64,000 nucleotides of DNA, from contig NZ_BMFJ01000003.1 of NCBI RefSeq assembly GCF_014638275.1, positions 124,001-188,000 of the forward strand, in the 5' to 3' direction. Both the position numbers and the translations under genes were made by a program. Shown here one piece after another: positions 17,003-25,830 of this stretch. The notes under the pieces were generated by a model. It saw only the letters and a program-made list of their open reading frames with translations, was not told the DNA's origin and did not search any database. Position 1 is the stretch's first letter. Each line of letters opens with the position of its first letter. Source of the stretch: Primorskyibacter flagellatus (GTDB lineage Bacteria > Pseudomonadota > Alphaproteobacteria > Rhodobacterales > Rhodobacteraceae).

Positions 17003-17040
17003 AGCCGCCTCCGCGCGTTTGAAAGCGCAGAGGCGGCTTT
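17003..17040 (+). terminator. Rho-independent terminator
   Basis: AGCCGCCTC (17003-17011) and GAGGCGGCT (17030-17038) form a perfect 9-bp stem with an inner GCGC pairing, followed by TTCTGT. Confidence 0.7.
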
Positions 17041-17082
17041 CTGTCCTGTCGGACCCACAACCTGACTCAAAGGACAGACGAT

Positions 17083-20000
17083 ATGGACAACCGAAGCCTG
17101 GCACTCGCACGCGATTTCCCATCGAAACCTCACCTTCTGCAGGCCATTCGCCTGATCGGCAGCGAGATTGAGAAGCAACCGCTCAAGAGCTCATCGCTCG
17201 CTCGGATCATGCGCGAGACTTTCGGTGGCAGCGATGCCGGCGGCGCGTGGTCCTGGCGCATGGCCTATGACCTGATGCAGGCCGCCACGGTGACGACGAT
17301 CATGCAGGACAGCGGTTCGGACGTGCTCGCGACGGCCAGATTGCTCGCCTCACGGCTCCTGACGGAGACCCGGCGCTCCGAGCAGCAAATCCGTCTGCAA
17401 CAGTTCTCGACGCCGCTGCCCTTTGCGGCACTGGTAATACGCGCAGCCGCCATTCGCCCCGGCGAAACCGTCCTCGAACCTTCCGCCGGGACCGGCGCGC
17501 TGGCTGGTTTTGCCGTGCGCGCGGGTGGCAAACCGATGCTGAACGAGATCGATCCCTTCCGCAGGGCGCTTCTCGAGGCGACCATTGACACGCAGGTGAC
17601 CGGCTTCGACGCGGAACATATTGATGATCTCCTGACGGTGCCCGACCTTCCCGGTGTCATCGTGATGAACCCACCCTTCGCCTCTTCGGTCGATCGCTCG
17701 CGGGACAGGCACATCGCGGCGAAACATCTGATCTCCGCGGCTAAGCGCCTCGCGCCGGGCGGGCGTCTCGTGGCAATCATGCCGATGGGATTTTCGCCGG
17801 AACGGGACGCGGCCCATTGGTCACGGGCCTCGGCCATCGCAAAGCCGCGCCTAGCGCTCACGATCTCTGGCCACGTTTACCGCAAACTCGGCACCACGGT
17901 GGAAACCCAGCTCATGGTCTTCGACAAGGTGCAGGAGGAGATCGAGATCGTCCGTGCCATGGTCGACGATCTGGACGCGGCGCGCCAAATCATCGATGAC
18001 ATCGCCGCAACCCGCACTGCCACTCCCTCGATCCAAACCGGTGCGCAGTTTCGGACTGGGTCGCGCCGGGTCGGTGTCCCAGTTGCACGTCAGCGCCCAA
18101 TCGCCCAAGCGGCGTCTGCCAAACCCAAATCGCATGCCGCCATCCCGCTGGCCTTCACCTGCCTCGACACACCCCGCGAAAACACCCCGGTCTCGGACAT
18201 CTACGCTCGCTACCGCCCGCAGCGGATTGAGATCACGGGGGCTCAGGAACATCCCACGCCGCTCGTCGAGAGTATTGCCATGGCCTCGGTCGCGCCCCCG
18301 GTTCCGTCGAATGAAGCCGCCTCGGACCTGCGGCTGCCTGGCCATCTGATCGAGGGGGGTCATCTTTCCGAGGCCCAGCTCGAGACCATCCTGATGGCAA
18401 ACGACGCCCACGGGCGCGACCTGCCGGGCAGGTTCACGATCGACGAAGACCAGTCCCGGATGACCCGCGCCGATGATAATCCAGAGGCGTACGCCTATCG
18501 GCTCGGTTACTTCCTCGGCGACGGCACCGGCTGCGGCAAGGGCCGCGAATGCGCCGGGCTCATCCTGGCGAACTGGCTCGCGGGTCGGCGCAAGGCGGTC
18601 TGGATCTCCAAATCCGCCACGCTCATCGAGGACGCAGTCCGCGACTGGACCGACCTCGGCGGCTCGCCCGCCGACATCCAGCCGCTCTCCAAATGGAAGC
18701 CTGACCAGCCTATCTCCATGGGCGATGGCATCCTTTTTGTGACCTACGCGACACTCCGGTCCGCAGGCAAATGCGGGACGACCCGGTTGAGCCAGGTTCT
18801 GGGCTGGATGGGCGAGGGTTTCGACGGCGTGCTGGCTTTTGATGAGGCCCACGCCATGCAGAACGCCGCGGGGTCCGACGCGGGCAGGGGGGTCAAACCC
18901 TCCCAGCAGGGTCTCGCCGGGCTGCGTCTGCAGCTCGCCACGCCCCGGGCGCGGGTCTTTTATGTCTCGGCGACCGGGGCCACCAGCGTGCAGAACCTGG
19001 CCTATGCCTCCCGCCTCGGACTCTGGGGTCAGGGTCCGGACTATCCCTTCCCGAGCCGGGAGAGCTTTGTCTCGGCAATGGAGGCCGGAGGCGTTGCCGC
19101 GATGGAAGTCGTGGCGCGCGACCTCAAAACGCTCGGATTCTACACCGCGCGGGCGCTCAGCTTCGATGGTGTGGAATATGACGTGCTCGAACATGCGCTG
19201 ACACCGGCGCAGATCGAGATCTATGACGCCTATGCCGGGGCATTCCGGACGATCCACCATAATCTCGAGGCGGCGCTGACCGCGACCGGGGTCAATGATG
19301 CCTCCGGTCAGACGAACGCCTCTGCCGCGAAGGCCTCGGCCAAATCCCGCTTCGAGAGCACCAAGCAGCGCTTCTTCAACCACCTTCTGATGGGCATGAA
19401 AGCCCCGACCGTCATCCGTGCCATTGAAGATGATTTGGCCGAGGGATTTGCCTGCGTCATCCAGGTGGTCTCGACGGGCGAGAGCCTGTTGAAGCGACGG
19501 CTCGAGGCGATGGACCCCGAAGACGAGCTGGTCGAGGGGGCGTTGACGCCTCGGGATTATGTGCTCTCCTACCTCGAACAGGCCTTCCCGATCCATGCCC
19601 AGAAGATCGTGGAGATCGACGGGAACATGGTCGCGGAGCCGCTGCGGGATGCGAATGGCGCCCTGGTTGTCTCCCGCGAGGCCGAGGCCTTGCGCGATGA
19701 GGCAATGATAGAGCTGATGTCCCTGGCGCCGATCCCTTCGGCGCTGGACCAGATCCTCTGGGCCTTCGGGGATGAGGTCGTGGCCGAGGTGACAGGGCGC
19801 TCCATCCGCCCCCTGAAAGCCAGCGAAGGTGCCCTCTTCATCGAGAAGCGGTCCGCCAGCAGTAATTCTTCTGAAACCCGGGCCTTCATGGATGGCGAGA
19901 AGGACATCCTGATCTTCTCCGATGCCGGCGGGACGGGCCGGTCCTATCATGCCGCTCAAACGGCCAAGAACCAGAAACGGCGACGGCACTACCTGCTGGA

Positions 20001-21342
20001 GCCCGGTTGGCGGGCCGATGCCGCGATCCAGGGGCTCGGCCGCACGCATCGTTCGGCTCAGGTCAGCGCGCCTTTCTTCCGGGTCTGCACCTCGGATGTG
20101 CACGGCGAGAAACGCTTCACCTCCACGATCGCCCGACGGCTTGATCAGCTGGGCGCCCTCACCAAGGGCCAGCGCGAGACCGGCTCCCAGGGCATGTTCC
20201 GCGAGGAGGACAATCTCGAAAGCCCGATCGCAAGGGGTGCGCTGCGAGGCTATTACGCCGATCTCGCCGCCGGGCGCGCGGCGGCCATGAGCTACGAACA
20301 GTTCAGCGATTGGACAGCTCTTCGACTGATCGACCAGGACGGCGTGCTCCTGGAAGAGTTGCCGCCGATCCAGCGCTTCCTCAACCGTGTCCTGGCGCTG
20401 CCGATCCACATGCAGAATGCACTTTTTGTCGAGTTCATGAGCCGGATTGCCGATCAGACCGAGCGGGCGCGGGCTGCAGGCACACTCGATCTCGGCGTCG
20501 AGACATTGCGCGGCGAGAGGATCGAGCAGGTCTCGACCGAGGATCTCTGGACCTGTCCGCGCTCCGGAGCGGTGACACGGATCATCGGACTGGAGGTGAC
20601 GGACCCCGTCCATATCCTCTCCGCAGAAGAAGCTTTGGACCGGAACCCCGACAAGCTGCCAATGATCAACAGTGCCTCGGGACGTGCGGCGCTGATCTCC
20701 TCGCGTCCGATGCAGATGTATGACGAAGAGATCGTCACGCTCATGCGCAAGGTGACCCGGCCAAGCGGGTCCACCTATGTCGAGGAAGGGAAGTTCCAGG
20801 CCTCCGCCTGGGAAGAGATCGAAAAGCCCGAGTTCCGCCGCCTCTGGGACGAGGAGGCCAACAGCCTGCCGAAGGTGACCACGACGAAGCTATACCTGCT
20901 GACCGGGCTGCTGTTGCCGATCTGGAAGGATATCCCCTCGGGCAACGAACGCATCTACCGCGTCACACCTGAGGCACAGACAGCGATGATCGGCCGGACC
21001 GTCAGCGAGGACGGCGCCGCGGCCCTGCGTGCGCGGTTCATGGTCGGCACCCCGAAAACCCCGCGGGACATGCTGACGGCCGCGCTCGGATCCACCGCGC
21101 CGGTCGATCTGGGACGCGGCCTCACGCTCACCCGCCGCCGGGTCGCGGGCGCGGCCCGTCTCGAGATCGACGGGGCCGACCGGGGCACGATCGACGGGTT
21201 GAAGGCCCTGGGGTGTTTCACCGAGATCATCGCCTTCCAGCTTCGGGTCTTCGTGCCCCACGGGGAGGGCGTCGATACCGCTGCGATCCTCGGCCGGATC
21301 GTGGCGGACGGATCAGCCTCCAGGGCTGATCGCGCCGCCTGA
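17083..21342 (+). CDS. Methyltransferase-like plus strawberry-notch family helicase
   Basis: At 1,419 residues this is the largest protein in the window. Residues about 105-270 look like an N6-adenine methyltransferase fold, with LEPSAGTGAL (131-140) and NPPF (196-199). The middle and C-terminal parts are a strawberry-notch-type superfamily 2 ATPase: GDGTGCGKGRE near 480 (Walker A), DEAH near 587, VSATGATSVQNLAYASR, and QGLGRTHRSAQ near 983. Such proteins are frequent on conjugative plasmids and prophages. A role in DNA modification or protection during entry is suspected but unproven. It forms its own transcription unit. Confidence 0.88.
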   Translation: MDNRSLALARDFPSKPHLLQAIRLIGSEIEKQPLKSSSLARIMRETFGGSDAGGAWSWRMAYDLMQAATVTTIMQDSGSDVLATARLLASRLLTETRRSEQQIRLQQFSTPLPFAALVIRAAAIRPGETVLEPSAGTGALAGFAVRAGGKPMLNEIDPFRRALLEATIDTQVTGFDAEHIDDLLTVPDLPGVIVMNPPFASSVDRSRDRHIAAKHLISAAKRLAPGGRLVAIMPMGFSPERDAAHWSRASAIAKPRLALTISGHVYRKLGTTVETQLMVFDKVQEEIEIVRAMVDDLDAARQIIDDIAATRTATPSIQTGAQFRTGSRRVGVPVARQRPIAQAASAKPKSHAAIPLAFTCLDTPRENTPVSDIYARYRPQRIEITGAQEHPTPLVESIAMASVAPPVPSNEAASDLRLPGHLIEGGHLSEAQLETILMANDAHGRDLPGRFTIDEDQSRMTRADDNPEAYAYRLGYFLGDGTGCGKGRECAGLILANWLAGRRKAVWISKSATLIEDAVRDWTDLGGSPADIQPLSKWKPDQPISMGDGILFVTYATLRSAGKCGTTRLSQVLGWMGEGFDGVLAFDEAHAMQNAAGSDAGRGVKPSQQGLAGLRLQLATPRARVFYVSATGATSVQNLAYASRLGLWGQGPDYPFPSRESFVSAMEAGGVAAMEVVARDLKTLGFYTARALSFDGVEYDVLEHALTPAQIEIYDAYAGAFRTIHHNLEAALTATGVNDASGQTNASAAKASAKSRFESTKQRFFNHLLMGMKAPTVIRAIEDDLAEGFACVIQVVSTGESLLKRRLEAMDPEDELVEGALTPRDYVLSYLEQAFPIHAQKIVEIDGNMVAEPLRDANGALVVSREAEALRDEAMIELMSLAPIPSALDQILWAFGDEVVAEVTGRSIRPLKASEGALFIEKRSASSNSSETRAFMDGEKDILIFSDAGGTGRSYHAAQTAKNQKRRRHYLLEPGWRADAAIQGLGRTHRSAQVSAPFFRVCTSDVHGEKRFTSTIARRLDQLGALTKGQRETGSQGMFREEDNLESPIARGALRGYYADLAAGRAAAMSYEQFSDWTALRLIDQDGVLLEELPPIQRFLNRVLALPIHMQNALFVEFMSRIADQTERARAAGTLDLGVETLRGERIEQVSTEDLWTCPRSGAVTRIIGLEVTDPVHILSAEEALDRNPDKLPMINSASGRAALISSRPMQMYDEEIVTLMRKVTRPSGSTYVEEGKFQASAWEEIEKPEFRRLWDEEANSLPKVTTTKLYLLTGLLLPIWKDIPSGNERIYRVTPEAQTAMIGRTVSEDGAAALRARFMVGTPKTPRDMLTAALGSTAPVDLGRGLTLTRRRVAGAARLEIDGADRGTIDGLKALGCFTEIIAFQLRVFVPHGEGVDTAAILGRIVADGSASRADRAA

Positions 21343-21467
21343 AAGGAAAAGCGGGCCTTGGGTCGGGGGAACGCGGAAGGGTGCTTTGCCCCCTCGCGTT
21401 CCGCCGCCGTGGCGTGTCTCCAGACCCCTCGGCGCCTTCCCCAATCCCAGACAAGAGGACGAGACCC

Positions 21468-21854
21468 ATGACCAACTCCGAGACCACCTTTGCCGAGACG
21501 ATGGCAAAGTGGCAGGCCGAGCGCGAAGCCGCCAACAAGGCCACCCGAAACGAGCTGCTCCCGCAATTGCGAGGCCTCGGCATCACCGAGGTCACCGCCG
21601 AATACGAAGGCTACGGCGATTCCGGCAATATCGAAGACGTAACGGTGCAGCCCGCAGGCATTGCGCTCCCTGACGAACTCTGCACGAAGGTTGGCGACTT
21701 CGCCTGGTCCGTCGCCTATCACCAGCATCCCGGCTTCGAGAACAACGAGGGCGGCTACGGCACGCTGACCTGGGATGTCATCGCCGACAGCATCACCCTC
21801 GATCATGCCGACCGCTACGTTGAATGCTCCCACAGTTTCGATGAGGGCCTGTGA
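21468..21854 (+). CDS. DUF6878 family protein
   Basis: This acidic 128-residue protein has the pattern ITEVTAEYEGYGDSGNIEDV followed by FENNEGGYGTLTWDVIADSITLDHADR, which I associate with DUF6878. Function unknown. The ATG at 21468 follows AAGAGGACGAGACCC. It ends one base before the start of the next gene, so the two are probably cotranscribed. Confidence 0.75.
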   Translation: MTNSETTFAETMAKWQAEREAANKATRNELLPQLRGLGITEVTAEYEGYGDSGNIEDVTVQPAGIALPDELCTKVGDFAWSVAYHQHPGFENNEGGYGTLTWDVIADSITLDHADRYVECSHSFDEGL

Positions 21855-21855
21855 C

Positions 21856-22296
21856 ATGGCCCATCCCCTCCATCATGCCGAAAGTTCCGCCCGGAAGTAT
21901 GGCGGAACGCCATCCGACTATCAGGCCGTTCACGACTGGTTCGATGCCTCAAAGGAGCATCTCGCCATCTTCACCCACCGTGCTCTGCGCCATCACACGC
22001 AAGGCATCTTCGAGGCCGAACGTGTCTTCGGGCTCTCCCTCACCAACGGGGCGGGGCGTGAGATTCCCATCCGCTGGATCGGCGAGCAGCATGTCCGCGA
22101 AGACTGTCAGGGCCGCATTCCGAGCCTCGCCGACTGGCTCGGACGGATCCAGCCCGAGCCCTGGATGGCCAACGGGCAGATCGACCGGCAAGCGCATGAG
22201 CCCGTCGGCGATCCGCGCACGAAATGGCTGGCCGAGGTGGCTGGGGGCAAGACGATCCTCGGCCTCAAGGACTGGATGGAGGCGAGGGGATCATGA
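21856..22296 (+). CDS. DUF6915 family protein
   Basis: This 146-residue protein opens with MAHPLHHAESSARKYGGTP, contains HDWFDASKEHLAIFTHRALRHH and IRWIGEQHVREDCQGRIPSL, and ends in PEPWM plus a short tail. These are features of DUF6915. Function unknown; seen mainly on mobile DNA. Its stop overlaps an ATGATG that begins the next, broken gene. Confidence 0.75.
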   Translation: MAHPLHHAESSARKYGGTPSDYQAVHDWFDASKEHLAIFTHRALRHHTQGIFEAERVFGLSLTNGAGREIPIRWIGEQHVREDCQGRIPSLADWLGRIQPEPWMANGQIDRQAHEPVGDPRTKWLAEVAGGKTILGLKDWMEARGS

Positions 22297-22574
22297 TGCG
22301 CAACGTTCGCAGGTTCTACGATTGCAGCACCGCACATCTGCCTGAATAAACCGTCCAGGCTATCGAGAACGGGCTCTTTGCCAAATCGCCGAGCATGCAG
22401 AATGAGTATGGCTGGCTGTTCTCCGTCCCTGTAACCCTCGCCGACATGCCGGAAGGCGTCGACTGCGACGCCTTCAAGGCGGTCATGGCGTTGGCGATGG
22501 ATGCCGGGTGTGACTACGTCCTCTTCGATCGAGACGTCCCGCCAGCCCCCTATCTCGAGGTCTTCGACTGGTAG
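22293..22574 (+). pseudogene. DUF5983-like protein with a premature stop
   Basis: The frame from ATG 22293 encodes NVRRFYDCSTAHLPE, then an in-frame TAA (22347-22349). It then continues without further stops (TVQAIENGLFAKSPSMQNEY, VPVTLADMPEGVDCDAF, CDYVLFDRDVPPA, LEVFDW) to TAG at 22572. The start and the CDYVLFDRD motif fit DUF5983. A single C-to-T change (CAA to TAA) would explain the stop. Reinitiation at an internal Met (MQNEYGW) could give a shorter product. Confidence 0.75.
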
Positions 22575-22592
22575 GTCAATCGCGGTTGCACA

Positions 22593-22626
22593 GAGGCCCG
22601 ATCCACGGATCGGGCCTCTCTTGTTT
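22593..22626 (+). terminator. Rho-independent terminator
   Basis: GAGGCCCGATCC (22593-22604) and GGATCGGGCCTC (22607-22618) are perfectly complementary, followed by TCTTGTTT. Confidence 0.75.
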
Positions 22627-22655
22627 CCAACACCAATACTGAAATGGAGATCCGG

Positions 22656-22934
22656 ATGAACGTCGCGGAGATAAAGCTCGCCGTGGATGCCGGCAAATCC
22701 GTCCACTGGGCGAATGAGGGGTATCGGGTGCATCGGGACGGCCTTGGCCAATACCTCATAACCTTTGTGCCGAACGGCAGCACGATCGGGTTGACCGACC
22801 GGAGCGGCCGTAGGCTGAACGGAGCCGAGGCCGACTTCTTCATATCGGAGCCGGGCCATGATGGCGCGACAGCGCAGGGGAGGGTGGTGCGCGGGGCGAC
22901 GTCGGACACCTTGTCTACCGCCGGGCCGGGCTGA
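22656..22934 (+). CDS. Small conserved plasmid protein
   Basis: This 92-residue protein starts MNVAEIKLAVDAGKSVHWAN and continues YRVHRDGLGQYLITF and IGLTDRSGRRLNGAEADFFI, a compact beta-rich pattern common in plasmid hypotheticals of this group. The ATG at 22656 has GGAG ten bases upstream and is preferred over the ATG at 22644. Function unknown. Confidence 0.65.
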   Translation: MNVAEIKLAVDAGKSVHWANEGYRVHRDGLGQYLITFVPNGSTIGLTDRSGRRLNGAEADFFISEPGHDGATAQGRVVRGATSDTLSTAGPG

Positions 22935-23051
22935 CGGGCAGGAGAGAAAGGAAAGAGGGCTTTGTGGTTTTGCGATCCCATGAGGGGTCGAAAAGCAATC
23001 CCGCGTGCTCTGGCCAAGTGCCGGGCAGCGGCAAACCCAAGGAGAAGACCT

Positions 23052-23780
23052 ATGTTCGCAGGAACCCTGACCAAGAATGCCGAAACCGCAGCCACCGCCT
23101 ATTCCGGCATGATCCATTCGACCCGGTTTGACATCGCCATCCAGCTCGAGACTCGGACGAAGATGTCCGAGCGAAGCCCGGACTATGATGTGACGGCGGT
23201 GAACAAGTCGGGCCGCAAGGTGCGCATCGGCACGGCCTGGAACGAGACCGGCAACACCACCGGTAACCATTACATCTCGATGCAGATCGATGTCGGCCTC
23301 GGGCCCTTCCGGGTCAACGCCGTGCAGACCAAGGAAGCACGCGAAGCGATGACCGGTGAATTCGAGATCATCCCGCTGGTCTCGAACGGTGCGATGAAGT
23401 CCGGTTCGATCTCGGGCGAGTTGACGGCGATGGATGCAGACAACGCCTTTGCCGGTTACATCGCCAACATGATGTTTGACCTCGACTTCATGCTCATCGA
23501 GAACGAGTTCAAGACCGAGGAGACCCATCCCGACTACCGGATCGAGGTCAGCTCGCCCAAGGGCCACCCGATCCGCGTCGGCTCGGCCTGGATGGCGAAG
23601 AGCAACCGGACCGGCAACGACTATGTCTCGCTCCTCATCAACACGCCCGATGGCGATCTGCGGGTGAACGCCGTGCAGAACGAGGAGCAGCGCGGCGGCC
23701 AGACCTTCTCGATCATTCCCTTCGTCGAGAGTGCAGGCCAGGACCGGTCGGACAACGCCGGGCTCGCCCTGGTCGGCTGA
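23052..23780 (+). CDS. Tandem DUF736 protein
   Basis: This 242-residue protein appears to contain two DUF736-like units. Each has a segment of the form 'pDY.i...n..Gr..riG.AW...n..Gn.Yis' followed by 'RVNAVQ' (about 50-105 and 155-220). Single-domain DUF736 proteins of about 110 residues are widespread on alphaproteobacterial conjugative elements, and the function is unknown. The duplication within one chain is the notable feature. The ATG at 23052 follows AAGGAGAAGACCT, a strong ribosome binding site. Confidence 0.8.
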   Translation: MFAGTLTKNAETAATAYSGMIHSTRFDIAIQLETRTKMSERSPDYDVTAVNKSGRKVRIGTAWNETGNTTGNHYISMQIDVGLGPFRVNAVQTKEAREAMTGEFEIIPLVSNGAMKSGSISGELTAMDADNAFAGYIANMMFDLDFMLIENEFKTEETHPDYRIEVSSPKGHPIRVGSAWMAKSNRTGNDYVSLLINTPDGDLRVNAVQNEEQRGGQTFSIIPFVESAGQDRSDNAGLALVG

Positions 23781-23804
23781 CAGGCAGCGACTGCTACAGA
23801 ACTG

Positions 23805-23829
23805 GCGCCCCGGGCAACCGGGGCGCTTT
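23805..23829 (+). terminator. Rho-independent-like terminator
   Basis: GCGCCCCGG (23805-23813) pairs perfectly with CCGGGGCGC (23818-23826) around a GCAA loop, followed by TTTCG. Confidence 0.7.
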
Positions 23830-23995
23830 CGCCCGTGCAGGCCTGATCCTCCTCCCAAAACGGCCTGACGGGGTGGTGCCGGTCCTGTCTCCGACCGGCC
23901 CGCGCCTCCTGTCCCCAAGAGGCAGGTCCCGCGAGGGGAGCCGCAGTGACGCGGCTCCCCTCTTTTCGTATCACCTCATCAGTAGGACTAGACGC

Positions 23996-24226
23996 ATGTT
24001 CAATCTCACCCATCCCAAGCTGGTCACGCTCGCCGAGGCCGAAGGCTACGCAGAGGTCGTGGACTTCCTGGAGGACTATGCGCAGGGCAGCATCGTGCCC
24101 GCGATCTGCATGGCACCCGATTGCGACCACACCGCCGATCTCGAACCCGACCAGCGCGCCGGCTTCTGCGAGGCCTGTGGCCGCCCCACCATGAAATCCG
24201 GCCTCGTCATCGCAGGCATGAACTGA
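23996..24226 (+). CDS. Small Cys-rich (zinc-ribbon-like) protein
   Basis: This 76-residue protein has two Cys pairs, CMAPDC and CEAC, separated by an acidic linker (DHTADLEPDQRAGF). It probably folds around a metal ion. The N-terminal part (NLTHPKLVTLAEAEGYAEV) is helical. It resembles small uncharacterised proteins of alphaproteobacterial plasmids. It precedes radC by 40 bp, likely on the same transcript. Confidence 0.7.
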   Translation: MFNLTHPKLVTLAEAEGYAEVVDFLEDYAQGSIVPAICMAPDCDHTADLEPDQRAGFCEACGRPTMKSGLVIAGMN

Positions 24227-24266
24227 GCGGCGCTGGCCGCGATCCTCTCAAAAGATTGGAAACGAC

Positions 24267-24773
24267 ATGATACAGCACGATCCCAAAAAGATCGCCGAAC
24301 GAGGCGCATCCGGTTTCTCCGAAGCCGAGATCGCGACCATCGACGCCGCCCGCATCATCCTGCGCAGGCATGCCCGCTCGACCTCCGCACTGCAGTCCTG
24401 GACCATGCTGACCGACTACCTGGCTCTGAACGCCGTTCATGAACGGGTCGAGGTGTTTCGGGTGCTGCTTCTGGACCGGAAGAACAGGCTGATCCGCGAC
24501 AGGGTCATGACTCGCGGCAGCATCGATCACGTCCCGGTCTATGTCAGCGAGGTGCTCCGCGCCGCCCTCGTTCTCGATGCCTCTGCCCTCATCCTCTGCC
24601 ACAACCACCCCTCCGGCGATCCGCATCCGAGCCAGACCGACATCGAGCTCACCCGCAAGATCGTGGAGGCCTGCAAGGTGATGGAGATCGTGGTCCACGA
24701 TCACATCATCGTCGGCTTCGGGCGGGAGAAGAACGCCTTCAGCATGCGGGCGGCAGGGATGTTGTCGGATTAA
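24267..24773 (+). CDS. radC: RadC/JAB-domain protein
   Basis: This 168-residue protein has the JAB metalloprotease-like motif: E(103)VLRAA, then LILCHNHPSGDPHPSQTD, the signature HxH...D of RadC. Despite the name, RadC proteins have no proven repair role. Copies on mobile elements are common and may act as nucleases or antirestriction factors. Part of the N-terminal helix-hairpin-helix region of chromosomal RadC is missing. The next gene converges from the other strand. Confidence 0.88.
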   Translation: MIQHDPKKIAERGASGFSEAEIATIDAARIILRRHARSTSALQSWTMLTDYLALNAVHERVEVFRVLLLDRKNRLIRDRVMTRGSIDHVPVYVSEVLRAALVLDASALILCHNHPSGDPHPSQTDIELTRKIVEACKVMEIVVHDHIIVGFGREKNAFSMRAAGMLSD

Positions 24774-24816
24774 ATTCGCGCACTGAACGTCGCGCAGCTC
24801 CCTGGCAGTCGTATCG

Positions 24817-25206
24817 CTAGCAGTATCTCGCCCGCCTGATCCGCGACCGCGCCGCCGGCGTCTCCAGATGGGCATACCGACCTCCGGAATATCTCCGACA
24901 ATCGAGCGCGTGACCGGCCGCGATCAGCGCGGCGCCTATGTCCTCACCATCGGCGTAACAAATGCCCACCCATCGGTCATGGGTCCGCTCGCCGTTGAGC
25001 TCGCATTCTATCGAACGGCCATCGAGGTAGTTCACCATCCAGCGCCGGGCATCCCGGCCCGCCCGCGTTCGGAGCTCGGGAGCATCGACGCCATTCAGAC
25101 GCACAGGTGTGCCGGAGACGACGATGGTGTCGGCGTCCCGGATCTGCACCTGCGCGATGGCTGGTGATGTCAGCAGGATCACGACGATCGGGATCAGATA
25201 TTTCAA
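24817..25206 (-). CDS. Secreted thermonuclease-like (SNase) protein
   Basis: This 129-residue protein begins with a signal peptide (MKYLIPIVVILLTSPAIAQ). The staphylococcal-nuclease domain shows IRDADTIVVSGTPVRLNGVDAPEL and DARRWMVNYLDGRSIECEL, followed by DRWVGICYADGEDIGAALIAAG. Asp, Arg and Glu residues typical of the family are present. Exported from the cytoplasm, it would cut nucleic acid in the periplasm or outside. Such nucleases are common near conjugation genes, but a role there is not established. It ends close to radC, transcribed toward it. Confidence 0.85.
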   Translation of the reverse strand: MKYLIPIVVILLTSPAIAQVQIRDADTIVVSGTPVRLNGVDAPELRTRAGRDARRWMVNYLDGRSIECELNGERTHDRWVGICYADGEDIGAALIAAGHALDCRRYSGGRYAHLETPAARSRIRRARYC

Positions 25207-25830
25207 CTTCCGCCTCCTCTGCAGGTGGGTTCACATTCTTCCGGGCGTAACACTCTCAGACCCTTATCGCATTAATTGGCCCGAAGCGCCCACTGCCTGA
25301 CGGCCTCCCCCGCTCGGCTTCGCGTGTCGCAGGCGAGAACGGCCCTGCGGTCCGTCGCGCATTCGGCCATGCGGCCTCACCGCGGCGCAGCACTTGGCAT
25401 CCCGGTTTGCCCGTCTCGCGAGCAGGCCGCGCCCCGGCCGCTCCGCCGGATTGCGCTCCGGTCTGTTTTGCGGGGCAAAACGATCCCGCCGCTCCATCCG
25501 TCTCCCGCGTCCGGTCGCGCCCTTTGCCTGCTCGCGTCGGGCAAACCTACCGTCAACAACACACACATGAGTGCGGAAGCATATCCTCCGGATGGCCCCC
25601 AAATCAGCCCGCGTCAAGGATCGCAAAACTTTTCGGCGAAGGCGGCGCGGGTCGAAAGGGCGGTCCAGTTTTCGATGACGCGCCCGTGGTGGGCGATGCG
25701 CCCGGAAAACTTTTGCGCCCGGCACGCCGGCGGCTTCGCCGTCCCTGACCCGGACAGATTCGGTGAACCAGACGTACGGCCATGCCACCACACTCCCGTG
25801 GTGGTTCCCCGAACATCTGGAGACACCAAC
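25207..25830. other. Structured intergenic region before the DUF2493 gene
   Basis: No gene is credible over these 624 bp. A long inverted repeat has arms 25405-25427 and 25526-25546, identical except for a three-base versus one-base difference at the centre. Inside are GTTTTG/CAAAAC (25465-25470 and 25476-25481). A CCACCAC/GTGGTGG hairpin (25785-25791 and 25798-25804) lies just before the next gene. A promoter, a small RNA or an origin-type structure are all possible. Confidence 0.55.

Noticed and set aside
17851..20613. 920-codon open frame on the minus strand
   Set aside because: Antisense to the helicase. The plus-strand protein has clear motifs, this one has none.
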